A stretch of DNA of 64,000 nt from Candidatus Obscuribacterales bacterium (GTDB lineage Bacteria > Cyanobacteriota > Vampirovibrionia > Obscuribacterales > Obscuribacteraceae), in the NCBI GenBank assembly GCA_019744775.1, contig JAIETZ010000002.1, positions 620,001-684,000 on the forward strand, in the 5' to 3' direction. Shown one piece after another: positions 15,835 through 23,908 of this stretch. Below the pieces are notes generated by a model. That model had not been told where the DNA came from and ran no database searches. It was given only the letters and a program-made list of their open reading frames with translations. Within the stretch, counting starts at the first letter, position 1; every line of letters begins with the position of its first letter. The position numbers and the translations under genes were made by a program.

Positions 15835-16395
15835 TTACCTGTCCGGCTCGACTTTATAAATTGATTTCAGATCTTCACCAGCAATATCACATGCCGACTC
15901 GAACTCATACGAAGCCAATCGCATCATATAGTCAATTCGTTCAGCCATATTTTCTTCGTGAGCGACATAGAGATCGCGAGACGTCTTCACACTATCCTTG
16001 GCATGTTGCAAAAGCTGTTTGACTCTTGCCAAACGCGGAGTCTTCACGCTAAGGCGCGATTCCAATATGGCGATTCTCCCTTCTAGATGAACCATTGCCA
16101 CCGTAAGCCCGTGATCAGTCATGTCGGTTCGCAAATTCGCATCTGACTGTTCTTCAGGTTGCGATTCCGCTTGCTGATCTGTGGATGCTTGCTGCTCCAT
16201 GTTTCCCTCAGATGACGACTCATTGAAACTCTCTGGCTCGGCCTTCTCTGTTGCGATAGTACTCGAAACACTTGGGGCCATATTGGTGTTTATATCCGCA
16301 TCCACATGGGCACTCCGCTGATGACAATTCCAGCCAACAAATCCCAAAACCAATGCTGCACTTATCACCATACCCCCGATTAAGTTGATTTTCAT
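15835..16395 (-). CDS. Membrane-anchored Glu/Ser-rich coiled-coil protein
   Basis: 186 residues. An N-terminal membrane anchor or signal (INLIGGMVISAALVLGFVGWN) is followed by an acidic low-complexity linker (about 45-105), then a helical C-terminal half with coiled-coil character. GGAGGAA before the ATG at 16395 fixes the start; it overlaps the stop of the upstream gene by 4 bp, so the two are coupled. Probably periplasmic; family not recognised. Confidence 0.6.
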   Translation of the reverse strand: MKINLIGGMVISAALVLGFVGWNCHQRSAHVDADINTNMAPSVSSTIATEKAEPESFNESSSEGNMEQQASTDQQAESQPEEQSDANLRTDMTDHGLTVAMVHLEGRIAILESRLSVKTPRLARVKQLLQHAKDSVKTSRDLYVAHEENMAERIDYMMRLASYEFESACDIAGEDLKSIYKVEPDR

Positions 16396-16694
16396 TTCAG
16401 TTCCTCCAAATGATCTGATTCGTCTTTCTTCCAGCCTCCGGGCGGCAAGCAACGCTTACCGGGGAGTCCTTCCATTGCTTCGATTTTGGTGATTCTTCCA
16501 TCGTCGGTATAAGGCACAGCCTGCACCTTTTCCAAAACCGAGTCGATGCAACATCCAGGCAATTTGCCGAACCACTTACGCACAGCATCTACGCATGCCG
16601 CAGATTCGTCCTTTGCATATACGTCAACGGGTGCATTTTGGCTGCCTGTGTTATCCAACACACGAAACCACTTTCCTATTTCTTGTGTGCTCAT
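16392..16694 (-). CDS. Hypothetical protein, 100 aa
   Basis: MSTQEIGKWFRVLDNTGSQNAPVDV start with GGAGA site. A compact sequence with a CC pair (LPGCCIDSV) and Cys at two other positions, and a GWKKDESDHLEELK tail. No signal peptide. Coupled by 4-bp overlap to the downstream membrane-anchored gene. Function unknown. Confidence 0.55.
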   Translation of the reverse strand: MSTQEIGKWFRVLDNTGSQNAPVDVYAKDESAACVDAVRKWFGKLPGCCIDSVLEKVQAVPYTDDGRITKIEAMEGLPGKRCLPPGGWKKDESDHLEELK

Positions 16695-16775
16695 ATTTTT
16701 TCTCCAGGTGTAGTAATACGTTGTTCCAGAGTTCGACAATTGAAGACAATCTCCGGCAAACGCTGAAGGACTCAT

Positions 16776-17219
16776 TTCCCCTAGCGCTTATTTCAAAATA
16801 CTTACTGGTCTTAAGTTTCCGGCTGAGATTTCTCGAATTATCAAATGCTGATACAAATACAAATTTGAAACTAACAAAGATCAATTTCTAATTTCTTGTA
16901 GTCATAAGGTATTAACTAGTAATTGCCGCACAATTGATTGAGGCGCAGCTAGCGCTAACCCGATGCGGGCGCATGCAATGCGCCCCTACAAAACCACTTG
17001 CACAAGCTAGCGCTAGCAGATATCGACGTAATTCCCCCACTATATTCTTGGCCAGTTATTTGTTATTTGAACTTCTCAATTGCTAGGGTACTTACATAAC
17101 TGTCTTATAGATTTTGGTAATTAAAGCATCGTAAACGCTTAACCACCCAACCTTTTCCTTAACCGCCTTGAGAGCTACCGGCTTTCGGGGCGGTTCGCTT
17201 TTGATACACAGGAGCAGCA
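16776..17219. other. Long divergent intergenic region with repeats
   Basis: Carries GGCGCAGCTAGCGC (16942-16955), a dispersed palindromic repeat (16967-16989) and a perfect 12-bp palindrome GCTAGCGCTAGC (17006-17017). AT-rich sequence follows, up to the ribosome site of the coaE-like gene. No gene seen. Confidence 0.5.
16967..16989. repeat. Dispersed palindromic repeat, copy 6
   Basis: Same core; CTAC end to the right; sits between two TAGCGC-type motifs. Confidence 0.9.
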
Positions 17220-18035
17220 ATGAACAGAAAAACAAGAGCCGAACTCAGCCAACACATAGGTGACCGCATCGGCAATAGCATTTTTGCAATCGAGACTAAT
17301 TTCGACACGCTAGCTCGACGTCTTGAGCGCGGTGAAATCGACAAAGTCAAAGAACTTATCCCCGCCATTCAGCGCGGCATGGAAAACGCCAAAGAGCGCA
17401 AACGGGAAATCTGCCGGGAGTTAAATGCGCCTATAAGAATTGGCATAACCGGCGGCATTGCTTGCGGCAAAAGCTCCGTTAGCCAGGTCCTGAAAAGCAA
17501 AGGAGCGCTAGTCATCGACACTGATGAAATTGCGCATGCATTGCTCGCCGGACCAAATCCAACTTACGATGCCGTGCTTGCTCGATTCGGTGAAGACATC
17601 GCGACTCATCCCGGCGGTCCCATTGATCGCAAGCGGCTAGGTCAGATTGTCTTCAGCGATCCGCAAGCCAAACGTGACTTGGAAGAAATCACTCATCCAG
17701 CCATTGACGCAAACATGCTTGAGGCAATGGCACAACACTCACCAGGACAAGTCGTAGCCGTTCAGATTCCACTCTTATTCGAGTGCAATATCGACAAGCG
17801 CGGCTACTTCGATGAAATCTGGGCAATCACAGTCGACCCGGTAACACAGCTGGAAAGACTGATGAAGCGCAACAACCTGACACAAGAGGACGCACTTAGG
17901 CGCATCAACTCACAGATGAGCCAATTTGAAAAAGCCCGGCGTTCTACGCGTGTCATAGACAACAGCGGCACCCCGATGCAAACACGAAAGCTCGTCTTGA
18001 AACGACTACGTTCAGTCAAAGAGAAATTCCAATAG
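17220..18035 (+). CDS. coaE: Dephospho-CoA kinase with N-terminal helical extension
   Basis: 271 residues. Residues about 72-268 are a complete CoaE: P-loop GITGGIACGKSS (K84), VIDTDEIAHAL, a lid region with PIDRKRLGQIVFSDP, ITHPAI, VQIPLLFE and VDPVTQLERLMKRN. It phosphorylates dephospho-CoA with ATP, the last step of CoA synthesis. The first 70 residues are an added, charged helical segment with no recognised domain (typical CoaE is about 200 aa). The ATG follows AGGAG. The small gene after it begins 34 bp downstream. Confidence 0.92.
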   Translation: MNRKTRAELSQHIGDRIGNSIFAIETNFDTLARRLERGEIDKVKELIPAIQRGMENAKERKREICRELNAPIRIGITGGIACGKSSVSQVLKSKGALVIDTDEIAHALLAGPNPTYDAVLARFGEDIATHPGGPIDRKRLGQIVFSDPQAKRDLEEITHPAIDANMLEAMAQHSPGQVVAVQIPLLFECNIDKRGYFDEIWAITVDPVTQLERLMKRNNLTQEDALRRINSQMSQFEKARRSTRVIDNSGTPMQTRKLVLKRLRSVKEKFQ

Positions 18036-18069
18036 TAGTTCGTCTTTTTCGACCCAAGGAGACTCCGTT

Positions 18070-18378
18070 ATGGAAACACAATCCATCCTAATTGTCAGCG
18101 TCGCACTGGTAATCCTGGCTGTTGCCTTCATTGCCAAATCGATCATCAAACGACACAACAACAAACGTGCATGGCATGACTATTGGTCCGACAAGGGCAC
18201 CTTTGGCCATTGTGGACAAAACATCAAATGTCATTGCATGCGCCCTGGGAAACCTTCGGGACCCTGGGACCTCTCCTATTTCTTCAGCAAAGAAGAGAAT
18301 GACGAGATGGACCGGATTATAAAAAGATGCGCACAACTAAACACCGTAAATTTTGAAGGGGGTAAAAATGAAAAATGA
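18070..18378 (+). CDS. Small single-pass membrane protein with Cys/His cluster
   Basis: 102 residues. The N-terminal hydrophobic helix (ILIVSVALVILAVAFIA) anchors a soluble part with FGHCGQNIKCHCMRPG, a Cys/His-rich stretch that may bind metal. AAGGAG precedes the ATG. Bases 18232-18245, which encode part of this cluster, are identical to 14 bp of the dispersed palindromic repeat. Overlaps the next gene by 11 bp. Family unknown. Confidence 0.55.
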   Translation: METQSILIVSVALVILAVAFIAKSIIKRHNNKRAWHDYWSDKGTFGHCGQNIKCHCMRPGKPSGPWDLSYFFSKEENDEMDRIIKRCAQLNTVNFEGGKNEK

Positions 18379-18559
18379 AATCAACCGGCGCAATAGTCAG
18401 AAATTGAGAAGTATCCCTGGAAAACTCATCTTGAGCTTCGCCGGCAACAAGAAGTCTCGCAAGCCGCAATTAATGCGCTGGATCGGCGCTAAATGCGATT
18501 GCTGCGGCGTAGGTCCCAACTTCGTGGCGACAAATCTGAAGTTAAACGCAGTGTCATAA
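18368..18559 (+). CDS. Small basic protein with CxCC motif
   Basis: 63 residues, rich in Lys, Arg and Asn, with AKCDCCGVGP near the C-terminus. A GGGGG stretch seven bases upstream acts as ribosome site. Overlaps the preceding gene by 11 bp, suggesting co-expression. Function unknown. Confidence 0.45.
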   Translation: MKNEINRRNSQKLRSIPGKLILSFAGNKKSRKPQLMRWIGAKCDCCGVGPNFVATNLKLNAVS

Positions 18560-18578
18560 CACACATGGAGAAATCACA

Positions 18579-19100
18579 ATGGCTTTGATAGGAAGAATAA
18601 ATCGAGAATCTTATCGCAAGACTCGGAGAAGAAAACGTTCACGCACTGAATTCCGCCTTCCCGAGCGCCAACGTATCACTACAGTCGAGAAGTACGCCAG
18701 AAACGGATACGAACACATTCTCTCCGCGCAATACGTTGACGGAACACGCCGAGCCAGTCGACTAGAACTCTATTCGGGCAAACGTCTTGCCGTGATCGAG
18801 CTAGAAAATGACTCGTACAAAATCACATATGCACATCCAACGCCGTACACACGGAAAGTGGTTGAACTCAAATTCAATCAACGAATCGGCACCCTTACCT
18901 GGCACGAATTGGAAGATGACGGCACGGTAGGTCCGAAACAGAAATGCACTATTGAAGAGCCCCTTCTGTCCACTGCCTTTCTGCTTCTTCTCTTTCCAAT
19001 TGGCTGGTGCATCCTGCCATTCCGTTCACAGTTGAGCAGCATTTCTCAAAGCTGGAATTCGCTGCTTGATTCGGTCGCTGACGCATACAGCGAACGCTAG
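18579..19100 (+). CDS. Hypothetical protein with one membrane segment, 173 aa
   Basis: Very basic N-terminus (RESYRKTRRRKRSR), a strand-rich middle (RLELYSGKRLAVIELENDSYKITYA), one hydrophobic helix near 128-147 (LLSTAFLLLLFPIGWCILPF), and a soluble C-terminal tail. GGAG before the ATG. Family not recognised; position suggests membership of the same short operon as the two preceding genes. Confidence 0.5.
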   Translation: MALIGRINRESYRKTRRRKRSRTEFRLPERQRITTVEKYARNGYEHILSAQYVDGTRRASRLELYSGKRLAVIELENDSYKITYAHPTPYTRKVVELKFNQRIGTLTWHELEDDGTVGPKQKCTIEEPLLSTAFLLLLFPIGWCILPFRSQLSSISQSWNSLLDSVADAYSER

Positions 19101-19125
19101 TTTATCCCGTTATCCCTAAAACAAT

Positions 19126-19551
19126 TTGCTCGACAGGTCTATGTACGACCCCTTCGCCTACTTCAGCATGTTTAACCTCGGCCTTCCAGAGTACCTGGAA
19201 GTGCTGCCAAGCAAGCTGTACAACTTGGTCTTCATCTTTGACAGACTACCCTGGGTGAATGACGGCATCAGACATGAAGGTGACAAATTTGCGAAAGCAA
19301 TCGAGCCGTTTTTCAAGAGCAACTACACCCACCGCGGCGTAGATCTCATCCACGTGCCTGTCTTCACATTCACCGAAGATGATCTTACCGATGATGAGTT
19401 ACAAAAATTGTCGAAAGAAACAGACTACGAAACTCGTCAAGCTAATCTCAAACAAGTACTCATCGACAAATCCATCGCCAAGCGTGGGCAATACATCATT
19501 GGCAAAATAAAAGCCAATTTCCCGGAAGTCGAACTTCCAGCAGGAGTGTAA
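19126..19551 (+). CDS. AAA_28-like ATPase, C-terminal part only
   Basis: 141 residues from a TTG (or 136 from the ATG at 19141). The segment DRSMYDPFAYFSMFNLGLP, then YNLVFIFDRLPWVNDGIRHEG, then YTHRGVDLIHVPVF resembles the second half of NadR/Ttd14-like AAA_28 proteins, in which the P-loop would lie about 80 residues earlier. No P-loop is present here or in nearby frames, so this looks like a truncated remnant or a family that lost its N-terminal half. Assignment is by pattern only. Confidence 0.4.
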   Translation: MLDRSMYDPFAYFSMFNLGLPEYLEVLPSKLYNLVFIFDRLPWVNDGIRHEGDKFAKAIEPFFKSNYTHRGVDLIHVPVFTFTEDDLTDDELQKLSKETDYETRQANLKQVLIDKSIAKRGQYIIGKIKANFPEVELPAGV

Positions 19552-19608
19552 CAACACTCTGACCAACAGGCGGCGCAGACACGAGTCTGTGCCGCTGTCT
19601 TAGAACAC

Positions 19609-19631
19609 GGGCGCATGCAATGCGCCCCTAC
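19609..19631. repeat. Dispersed palindromic repeat, copy 7
   Basis: Same core with flank ACAC on the left and CTAC on the right, between convergent genes. Confidence 0.9.
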
Positions 19632-19707
19632 AACTGCCCGACGAAAATGTCGCCATCGTCATAAAACTTGAGATGACTAATTAGTACTCTCCTGAAGAGG
19701 CAGCTAC

Positions 19708-20118
19708 TCAGCCCGCCTCTTCAAGTTTATCTACGCGATTTTCCAAAGACGTAATTCGTGTGTCAGTCCTATCAGCTCGATCGCTCAGAGCGATTGAGCT
19801 GGCAGACTGCACATGTACCAAAGTATCCAACTGTTGATTAGTCTTTTCCAACTGTCGCTCTACATTGCTGAGCCTGGTATTGGTTTGATCCAGCCTGTCA
19901 TTGGTTTGATCCAGCCTGTCATTGATTCCATCTATCCGCTCGCCCAAACTGGCTTCAACTGAACCCAACCTTACATTGGTTGCATCTATCCGCGCCCCCA
20001 AGCTAGCTTCGACTGAACCTAGCCTCATATTAGTTTCGCCGATCTGCCCGGCAAGCAACTGAAACCCAGTGTCGAGCTTATCCCTAATTGACTCCAACAG
20101 TTTAATCTCTGTGCTCAT
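19708..20118 (-). CDS. Heptad-repeat coiled-coil protein, 136 aa
   Basis: Nearly the whole protein is a coiled coil with internal repeats: RLGSVEASLGARID and RLGSVEASLGERID, then RLDQTN units repeated three times. Starts MSTEIKLLESIRDKLDTGF. No membrane anchor. The repeats are also visible as DNA repeats (about 19880-20040). It probably oligomerises; no specific function inferred. Confidence 0.6.
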   Translation of the reverse strand: MSTEIKLLESIRDKLDTGFQLLAGQIGETNMRLGSVEASLGARIDATNVRLGSVEASLGERIDGINDRLDQTNDRLDQTNTRLSNVERQLEKTNQQLDTLVHVQSASSIALSDRADRTDTRITSLENRVDKLEEAG

Positions 20119-20362
20119 TTATTAGCGCTCCTTGCATTTGTCTTGCTACTAATAAAGACGGAAAAACTAGTAAAAAGTTCAATACCTTTACAGCCATTCT
20201 ATCAAAATTAACCGACTGACAAATACGCCTATTTTTTGAATATTTACTACTATTTCATGTAGCATATACAAGAAAAACCAATTTTGTATTGAGTACATAT
20301 GGAACAATGGTGATAAGTAGCCGTCGATATCAACCGTGTATTACTACCTGGCGGGTTGTTTC
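20119..20362. other. AT-rich divergent intergenic region
   Basis: Separates a leftward from a rightward gene. Very AT-rich with no dispersed repeat and no gene. Likely promoter region for both sides. Confidence 0.4.
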
Positions 20363-20983
20363 ATGCACAAGTCTCTAATATTAACTGCCATGTTTTTGCT
20401 ATCCTCGCCGGCTTTCGGGCAGGACTCGCCCATAATGTTGCAGGGCAAGGCTGAGAAGAAACACCACGCCAAACATTACGATGCCGATGAGCCGTCGTTG
20501 GATGCCTATTCATTTAACAAACAGACTAATGCAGCGACCAACGCCATAGGTGTTGAAGATCAGGCGATGATGATCGAGTGGGACAAATGGCGCAATAGAT
20601 TCTCGCGCAAAGTGTGGCTAAAGCTAAATGAAGAATTGACCGGAGGATTTTGTATTAATTTCGGCGGCATTTTACTAAGCACGGGCGAGGGTTCGGGTTA
20701 TCGCTTCCGCAAAGGAATTCAAGTTACCTTTATGTGTGACGTCACAAACGACAGGCGCATTCGGAATCTACATGTCACTGACCCATCAGGCGACCCTACA
20801 TACGATAATCTGGTACTCGCTTGCGTACAATCACTTGATGGCAAACATTCGCTGAAATTTCCGGAAGGTTCGAGACGAACAAAGGTACGAACAGCGGCAA
20901 CTCTAAGAATCGGCAAAGCCTTTTTCCATGAGACAAAATACAACGACAATGAAGTTGTAAAACTACCAAGTGGGAATGACTAG
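20363..20983 (+). CDS. Exported protein with TonB-C-like domain
   Basis: 206 residues. Signal peptide (MHKSLILTAMFLLSSPAFGQD), a His/Lys-rich linker, then a C-terminal domain with WDKWRNRFSRKVWLKL, IQVTFMCDVTNDRRIRNLHVTDPSG, YDNLVLACVQSLDGKHSLKFPEGS, the pattern of TonB C-terminal-type domains. Predicted periplasmic. A GTG start 27 bp upstream is possible, but the signal peptide fits the ATG. Confidence 0.6.
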   Translation: MHKSLILTAMFLLSSPAFGQDSPIMLQGKAEKKHHAKHYDADEPSLDAYSFNKQTNAATNAIGVEDQAMMIEWDKWRNRFSRKVWLKLNEELTGGFCINFGGILLSTGEGSGYRFRKGIQVTFMCDVTNDRRIRNLHVTDPSGDPTYDNLVLACVQSLDGKHSLKFPEGSRRTKVRTAATLRIGKAFFHETKYNDNEVVKLPSGND

Positions 20984-21038
20984 TACTTTGTGATAAGGTA
21001 AAAATAGGACTCCCTATAAACAAATGGAGGGCACGACT

Positions 21039-21248
21039 ATGCATCAATCAAGAAAATTCGACACAGCGCGCCACTTTAGAATTCCCAGAGATCCATATCC
21101 TGGTAGTAGGGAAATAAATTCACTAGATGATATCCCGGATTTTCAAACCTCAGAAGACGAATGCAGATTCTGGAAAAACTTCCACATGAGCCAAGACATG
21201 CTGGACGATGTGCCGCATTCTTTCGATGATGAAGAAGGTGCAACTTAG
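21039..21248 (+). CDS. CopG/BrnA-like antitoxin, no toxin seen
   Basis: 69 residues. The central IPDFQTSEDECRFWKNFHMSQDMLDD matches the conserved start of CopG-type antitoxins (IPxFxSExExxxFWxxHD). GGAGGG lies just before the ATG at 21039 and overlaps the earlier one. The usual C-terminal ribbon-helix-helix is not evident; the protein ends in an acidic tail. A terminator follows directly, with no toxin frame on either side. Confidence 0.5.
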   Translation: MHQSRKFDTARHFRIPRDPYPGSREINSLDDIPDFQTSEDECRFWKNFHMSQDMLDDVPHSFDDEEGAT

Positions 21249-21273
21249 TGCGCGAAGCCGCATCACGGCGAAG

Positions 21274-21308
21274 CGAAGATCTCACATGTTAAAGACGTGA
21301 GATCTTCG
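21274..21308. terminator. Hairpin terminator
   Basis: 12-bp arms CGAAGATCTCAC/GTGAGATCTTCG, between convergent genes. Confidence 0.7.
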
Positions 21309-21335
21309 ACTGTCGCCTCAGAATAACGAAACCAC

Positions 21336-22208
21336 CTATTTCAAAACCAGCTTGCTTCTTCTCTCTTCCAACATCGCAGCTGCAATCGCCTTAGCTCTGT
21401 TGCTGCAATCCTCAATTGCTGCTACAAGAACAGCCTTAGCTTCGTTCTCATCGTGTGGCAATGCCGCCATCACTATTGGTTCGCCGATAACTAAGACGGC
21501 TGCAACGTTGTGCACCATCTCGCCCCGACGAGCTGATTTTCTACCAACCTCATTGAAATAGCGGCGAAGACCACCGACCGTTTCGTCTTGGACATACGCA
21601 ACCGCCATGGGAATTCCGGCAAGAGTTGCATCGTTTGTTCTTTCCACAACGGCTTTGGCAATACGCAATGCACCAGGTTTAAAATCCGCATCAGAAATCA
21701 CATTGTTGCGTACAAGTTTTCCTTGCATGAAAATCGTAAACGCAGCACGCTGGCCGTCACGCACCATTGCTTCGATTGCTGCTTCCAGCGCACCACCACG
21801 TGATTGTCTTTTCTTGTTATCTACGGCAAGCGCACCGGTAAACGCGGCAAGGCGTTTTCTAATGCCAGTTAGCTGATCACGAGCCGCCATATAACGCGTT
21901 GGTCGTCTCAATTCAGGAAAGACAACGGACCAGTCCGCTTCATCGACGTGCGACGGCAAAAATATCACGCGCTGGTCTTTGACTTTGTCGATGTTTTCTC
22001 TGCCGACGATGGTGCATTTACCGGCTAACAGGAATCTTCCGATGTAAGACGAAAAAGCCATGACTTTTGTCGCACGAAGTCCTGGAGTTGGCGGTATGTA
22101 GCCGTCTTTGGAATGCAATTTACGCCCGTGATAATTCCAGTAACCGTACCACCAAAGAAGAACCACCCCGATAAAGACGAGGGTAAGTGAAATCGCTAAG
22201 CTGTTCAT
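21336..22208 (-). CDS. Membrane-anchored PlsC-like acyltransferase
   Basis: 290 residues with an N-terminal membrane helix (ISLTLVFIGVVLLWWYGYW). The acyltransferase HX4D motif is H87-VDEA-D92. Further blocks are RRPTRYMAARDQL and FTIFMQGKLVRNN, where the last would be the PEG-type motif III but lacks the Glu. It probably transfers an acyl chain to a lipid or glycerol phosphate at the membrane. Its ATG overlaps the upstream stop by 4 bp. The altered motif III means the acceptor may differ from lysophosphatidate. Confidence 0.7.
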   Translation of the reverse strand: MNSLAISLTLVFIGVVLLWWYGYWNYHGRKLHSKDGYIPPTPGLRATKVMAFSSYIGRFLLAGKCTIVGRENIDKVKDQRVIFLPSHVDEADWSVVFPELRRPTRYMAARDQLTGIRKRLAAFTGALAVDNKKRQSRGGALEAAIEAMVRDGQRAAFTIFMQGKLVRNNVISDADFKPGALRIAKAVVERTNDATLAGIPMAVAYVQDETVGGLRRYFNEVGRKSARRGEMVHNVAAVLVIGEPIVMAALPHDENEAKAVLVAAIEDCSNRAKAIAAAMLEERRSKLVLK

Positions 22209-22558
22209 TTGTCCCCTCCTTTCAGGGTATTGCTGATAAAGGCTAGAAGGTCAGTTGCGGTTAGAAGTTGTCCGGGTTTTTCCGCTAAACGTTGATAGTT
22301 TTTGGCGCAGCCCAAGGATAACTTATACGTGGGTGGCAAAACATCACTTAGTTTACCCTCTTCCACTTTTTGGATGGTGGATATCCAGGTTTCCAAACGA
22401 ATCGATGTGCCCGTTGCTTGGAAAAGCTTTTCAAGCTCTTCGATAGATCGTCTGCACTCAGCATGATGGCGAGGACCAACCTCGCATGCGAGAAATAGAA
22501 ATACAGAACTCTCCGTCCCATGCCCACACGCGGGCAGGGACACTGGTAATTGTGTCAT
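22205..22558 (-). CDS. Hypothetical protein, 117 aa
   Basis: Sequence begins MTQLPVSLPACGHGTESSVFLFLACEVGPRHHAECRR, with Cys and His clustered near the N-terminus, followed by a helical C-terminus. AGGAG before the start. Coupled to the downstream acyltransferase by a 4-bp overlap. Family not recognised. Confidence 0.5.
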   Translation of the reverse strand: MTQLPVSLPACGHGTESSVFLFLACEVGPRHHAECRRSIEELEKLFQATGTSIRLETWISTIQKVEEGKLSDVLPPTYKLSLGCAKNYQRLAEKPGQLLTATDLLAFISNTLKGGDK

Positions 22559-22577
22559 AGGGATTATCTCCTAAAAA

Positions 22578-23414
22578 TTACGGTGGGTTGGCACGCCCGT
22601 AGATGGCGTGTTGTGACTTACCGCCATTCATAACCCACATTTGGGTTCCATAATCGTAGTGCCACCACTCGTAGGGATAGTTGGTGAATCCCACAGCGAT
22701 CATCGCACTATATAAAAGTCGTCGATTGCGCCTTGCTTCGGCAAAGCTGGCGCTGTTAGACGGTCCTAAATTTTTCTCGTAGTAATCCGAGTTGCTAACC
22801 TCCGATGCATCATCGAAAATTCCACCCATAAATACCTCTCTCTGCGAGCCAATCTCACGCAGAGTTAGATCAACTGCACCGCCTGTGATGTGAGTCGGCC
22901 AAGTGTGCCAATCATCTTTTTTGAATGGTCCGGGATTTGAGCAAAATTTACCGGCAAATTCGACACATGCTTCCTCAGACGGATTGTTCAGAACTTGCTT
23001 TGCTTTACCCAGAAAATAACTCCAGAGTTCACGTTGCAGCTCAATCGGTCGATATCCATCGAGGAGCACAATCTCTACACCGTTCGGCTTGAGAATTTTG
23101 TTGACTTCGGTAAGTTTCTTCGCCACGCCCTGTCGAACAAATACTTTGTTCAGTGCCGAACTGAATTTATGAAAGTAAGGCGGGTTGAGTTTGTCTTGTG
23201 CGTAATAGCTTCTTGCAGCAAGGCCAATCTTACTCACATCTACCAATGGCTCATTTGAACCTGCCATATTGTCAATGGGTATGTTGCGATAATTGAGGGC
23301 AGTGGGCGCATCTTTCATCAACGGAATGGCTTGCTCGTCTGCGAAACAAGGCGAAAGACAAAGCAAAGTCATTGACAACAACGCACAATCACTGAGTCGC
23401 CAAGAGATCTTCAA
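22578..23414 (-). CDS. D-alanyl-D-alanine dipeptidase (VanX/DdpX, M15D)
   Basis: 278 residues with a signal peptide (to about residue 25, ending CFADE). Family signatures are DGYRP (R122 contacts substrate), HITGGAVDLTL (zinc ligands H175 and D182) and EWWHYDYG (catalytic E249, zinc H252). Predicted to split D-Ala-D-Ala in the periplasm for cell wall recycling; glycopeptide resistance would need partner ligase genes, none of which are here. AAGGAGGG sits about 11 bases before the ATG. Confidence 0.88.
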   Translation of the reverse strand: MKISWRLSDCALLSMTLLCLSPCFADEQAIPLMKDAPTALNYRNIPIDNMAGSNEPLVDVSKIGLAARSYYAQDKLNPPYFHKFSSALNKVFVRQGVAKKLTEVNKILKPNGVEIVLLDGYRPIELQRELWSYFLGKAKQVLNNPSEEACVEFAGKFCSNPGPFKKDDWHTWPTHITGGAVDLTLREIGSQREVFMGGIFDDASEVSNSDYYEKNLGPSNSASFAEARRNRRLLYSAMIAVGFTNYPYEWWHYDYGTQMWVMNGGKSQHAIYGRANPP

Positions 23415-23908
23415 CGTCGCCCTCCTTCGAAAGTACGAACTTATCCCAGTTGCTTTGGAAGAGCAACTAGAAGAGAAATAGAAAGTACCACTTGATTTGT
23501 AAGACTTAGTGCCTAAAGAAGTTCAATTTGAAATTGCATAAGAACACTAGTTGAAACTCCTAGTGCAAAACAACAGTTGTAAGTTGAATGAGTTAGAGTC
23601 AACCTTTCTCCTCTTAGCGCAATTAGCGCAATCACAAAAATCCACGCATTCAAAGGCTCACAGGCTCTCGTTAGACAGAATTGCCCCAATTGCCAAGTTG
23701 ACAAGATTGATTTGAAGTTCAATTTCAAATAGTTTTTGTTTGTATTTAAGTAATTACTTCTTACTGGTTTTTCAATTAGACCTCAGCCCGAAATTCACGC
23801 GCAATTAAAGCTTCAAGATTTCCATGCAATAAATTTGCCTGGTGGATTTTCAAGAGACCAAACGAAACATGTCCGTGGTCTAATATTTCCTATAAAAGGA
23901 AATACCAA
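23415..23908. other. Long divergent intergenic region
   Basis: About 490 bp between vanX-like and tldD. It has two TTAGCGC units spaced 9 bp (23614-23629), and two AT-rich stretches (TTCAATTTGAAATTGCAT near 23521 and TTCAATTTCAAATAG near 23716). No dispersed palindromic repeat and no gene with a ribosome site. Confidence 0.5.

Noticed and set aside
19100-19122. I-SceI-like sequence (TTATCCCGTTATCCCTA)
   Set aside because: Differs at several positions from the homing site, and no intron, intein or nuclease is nearby.
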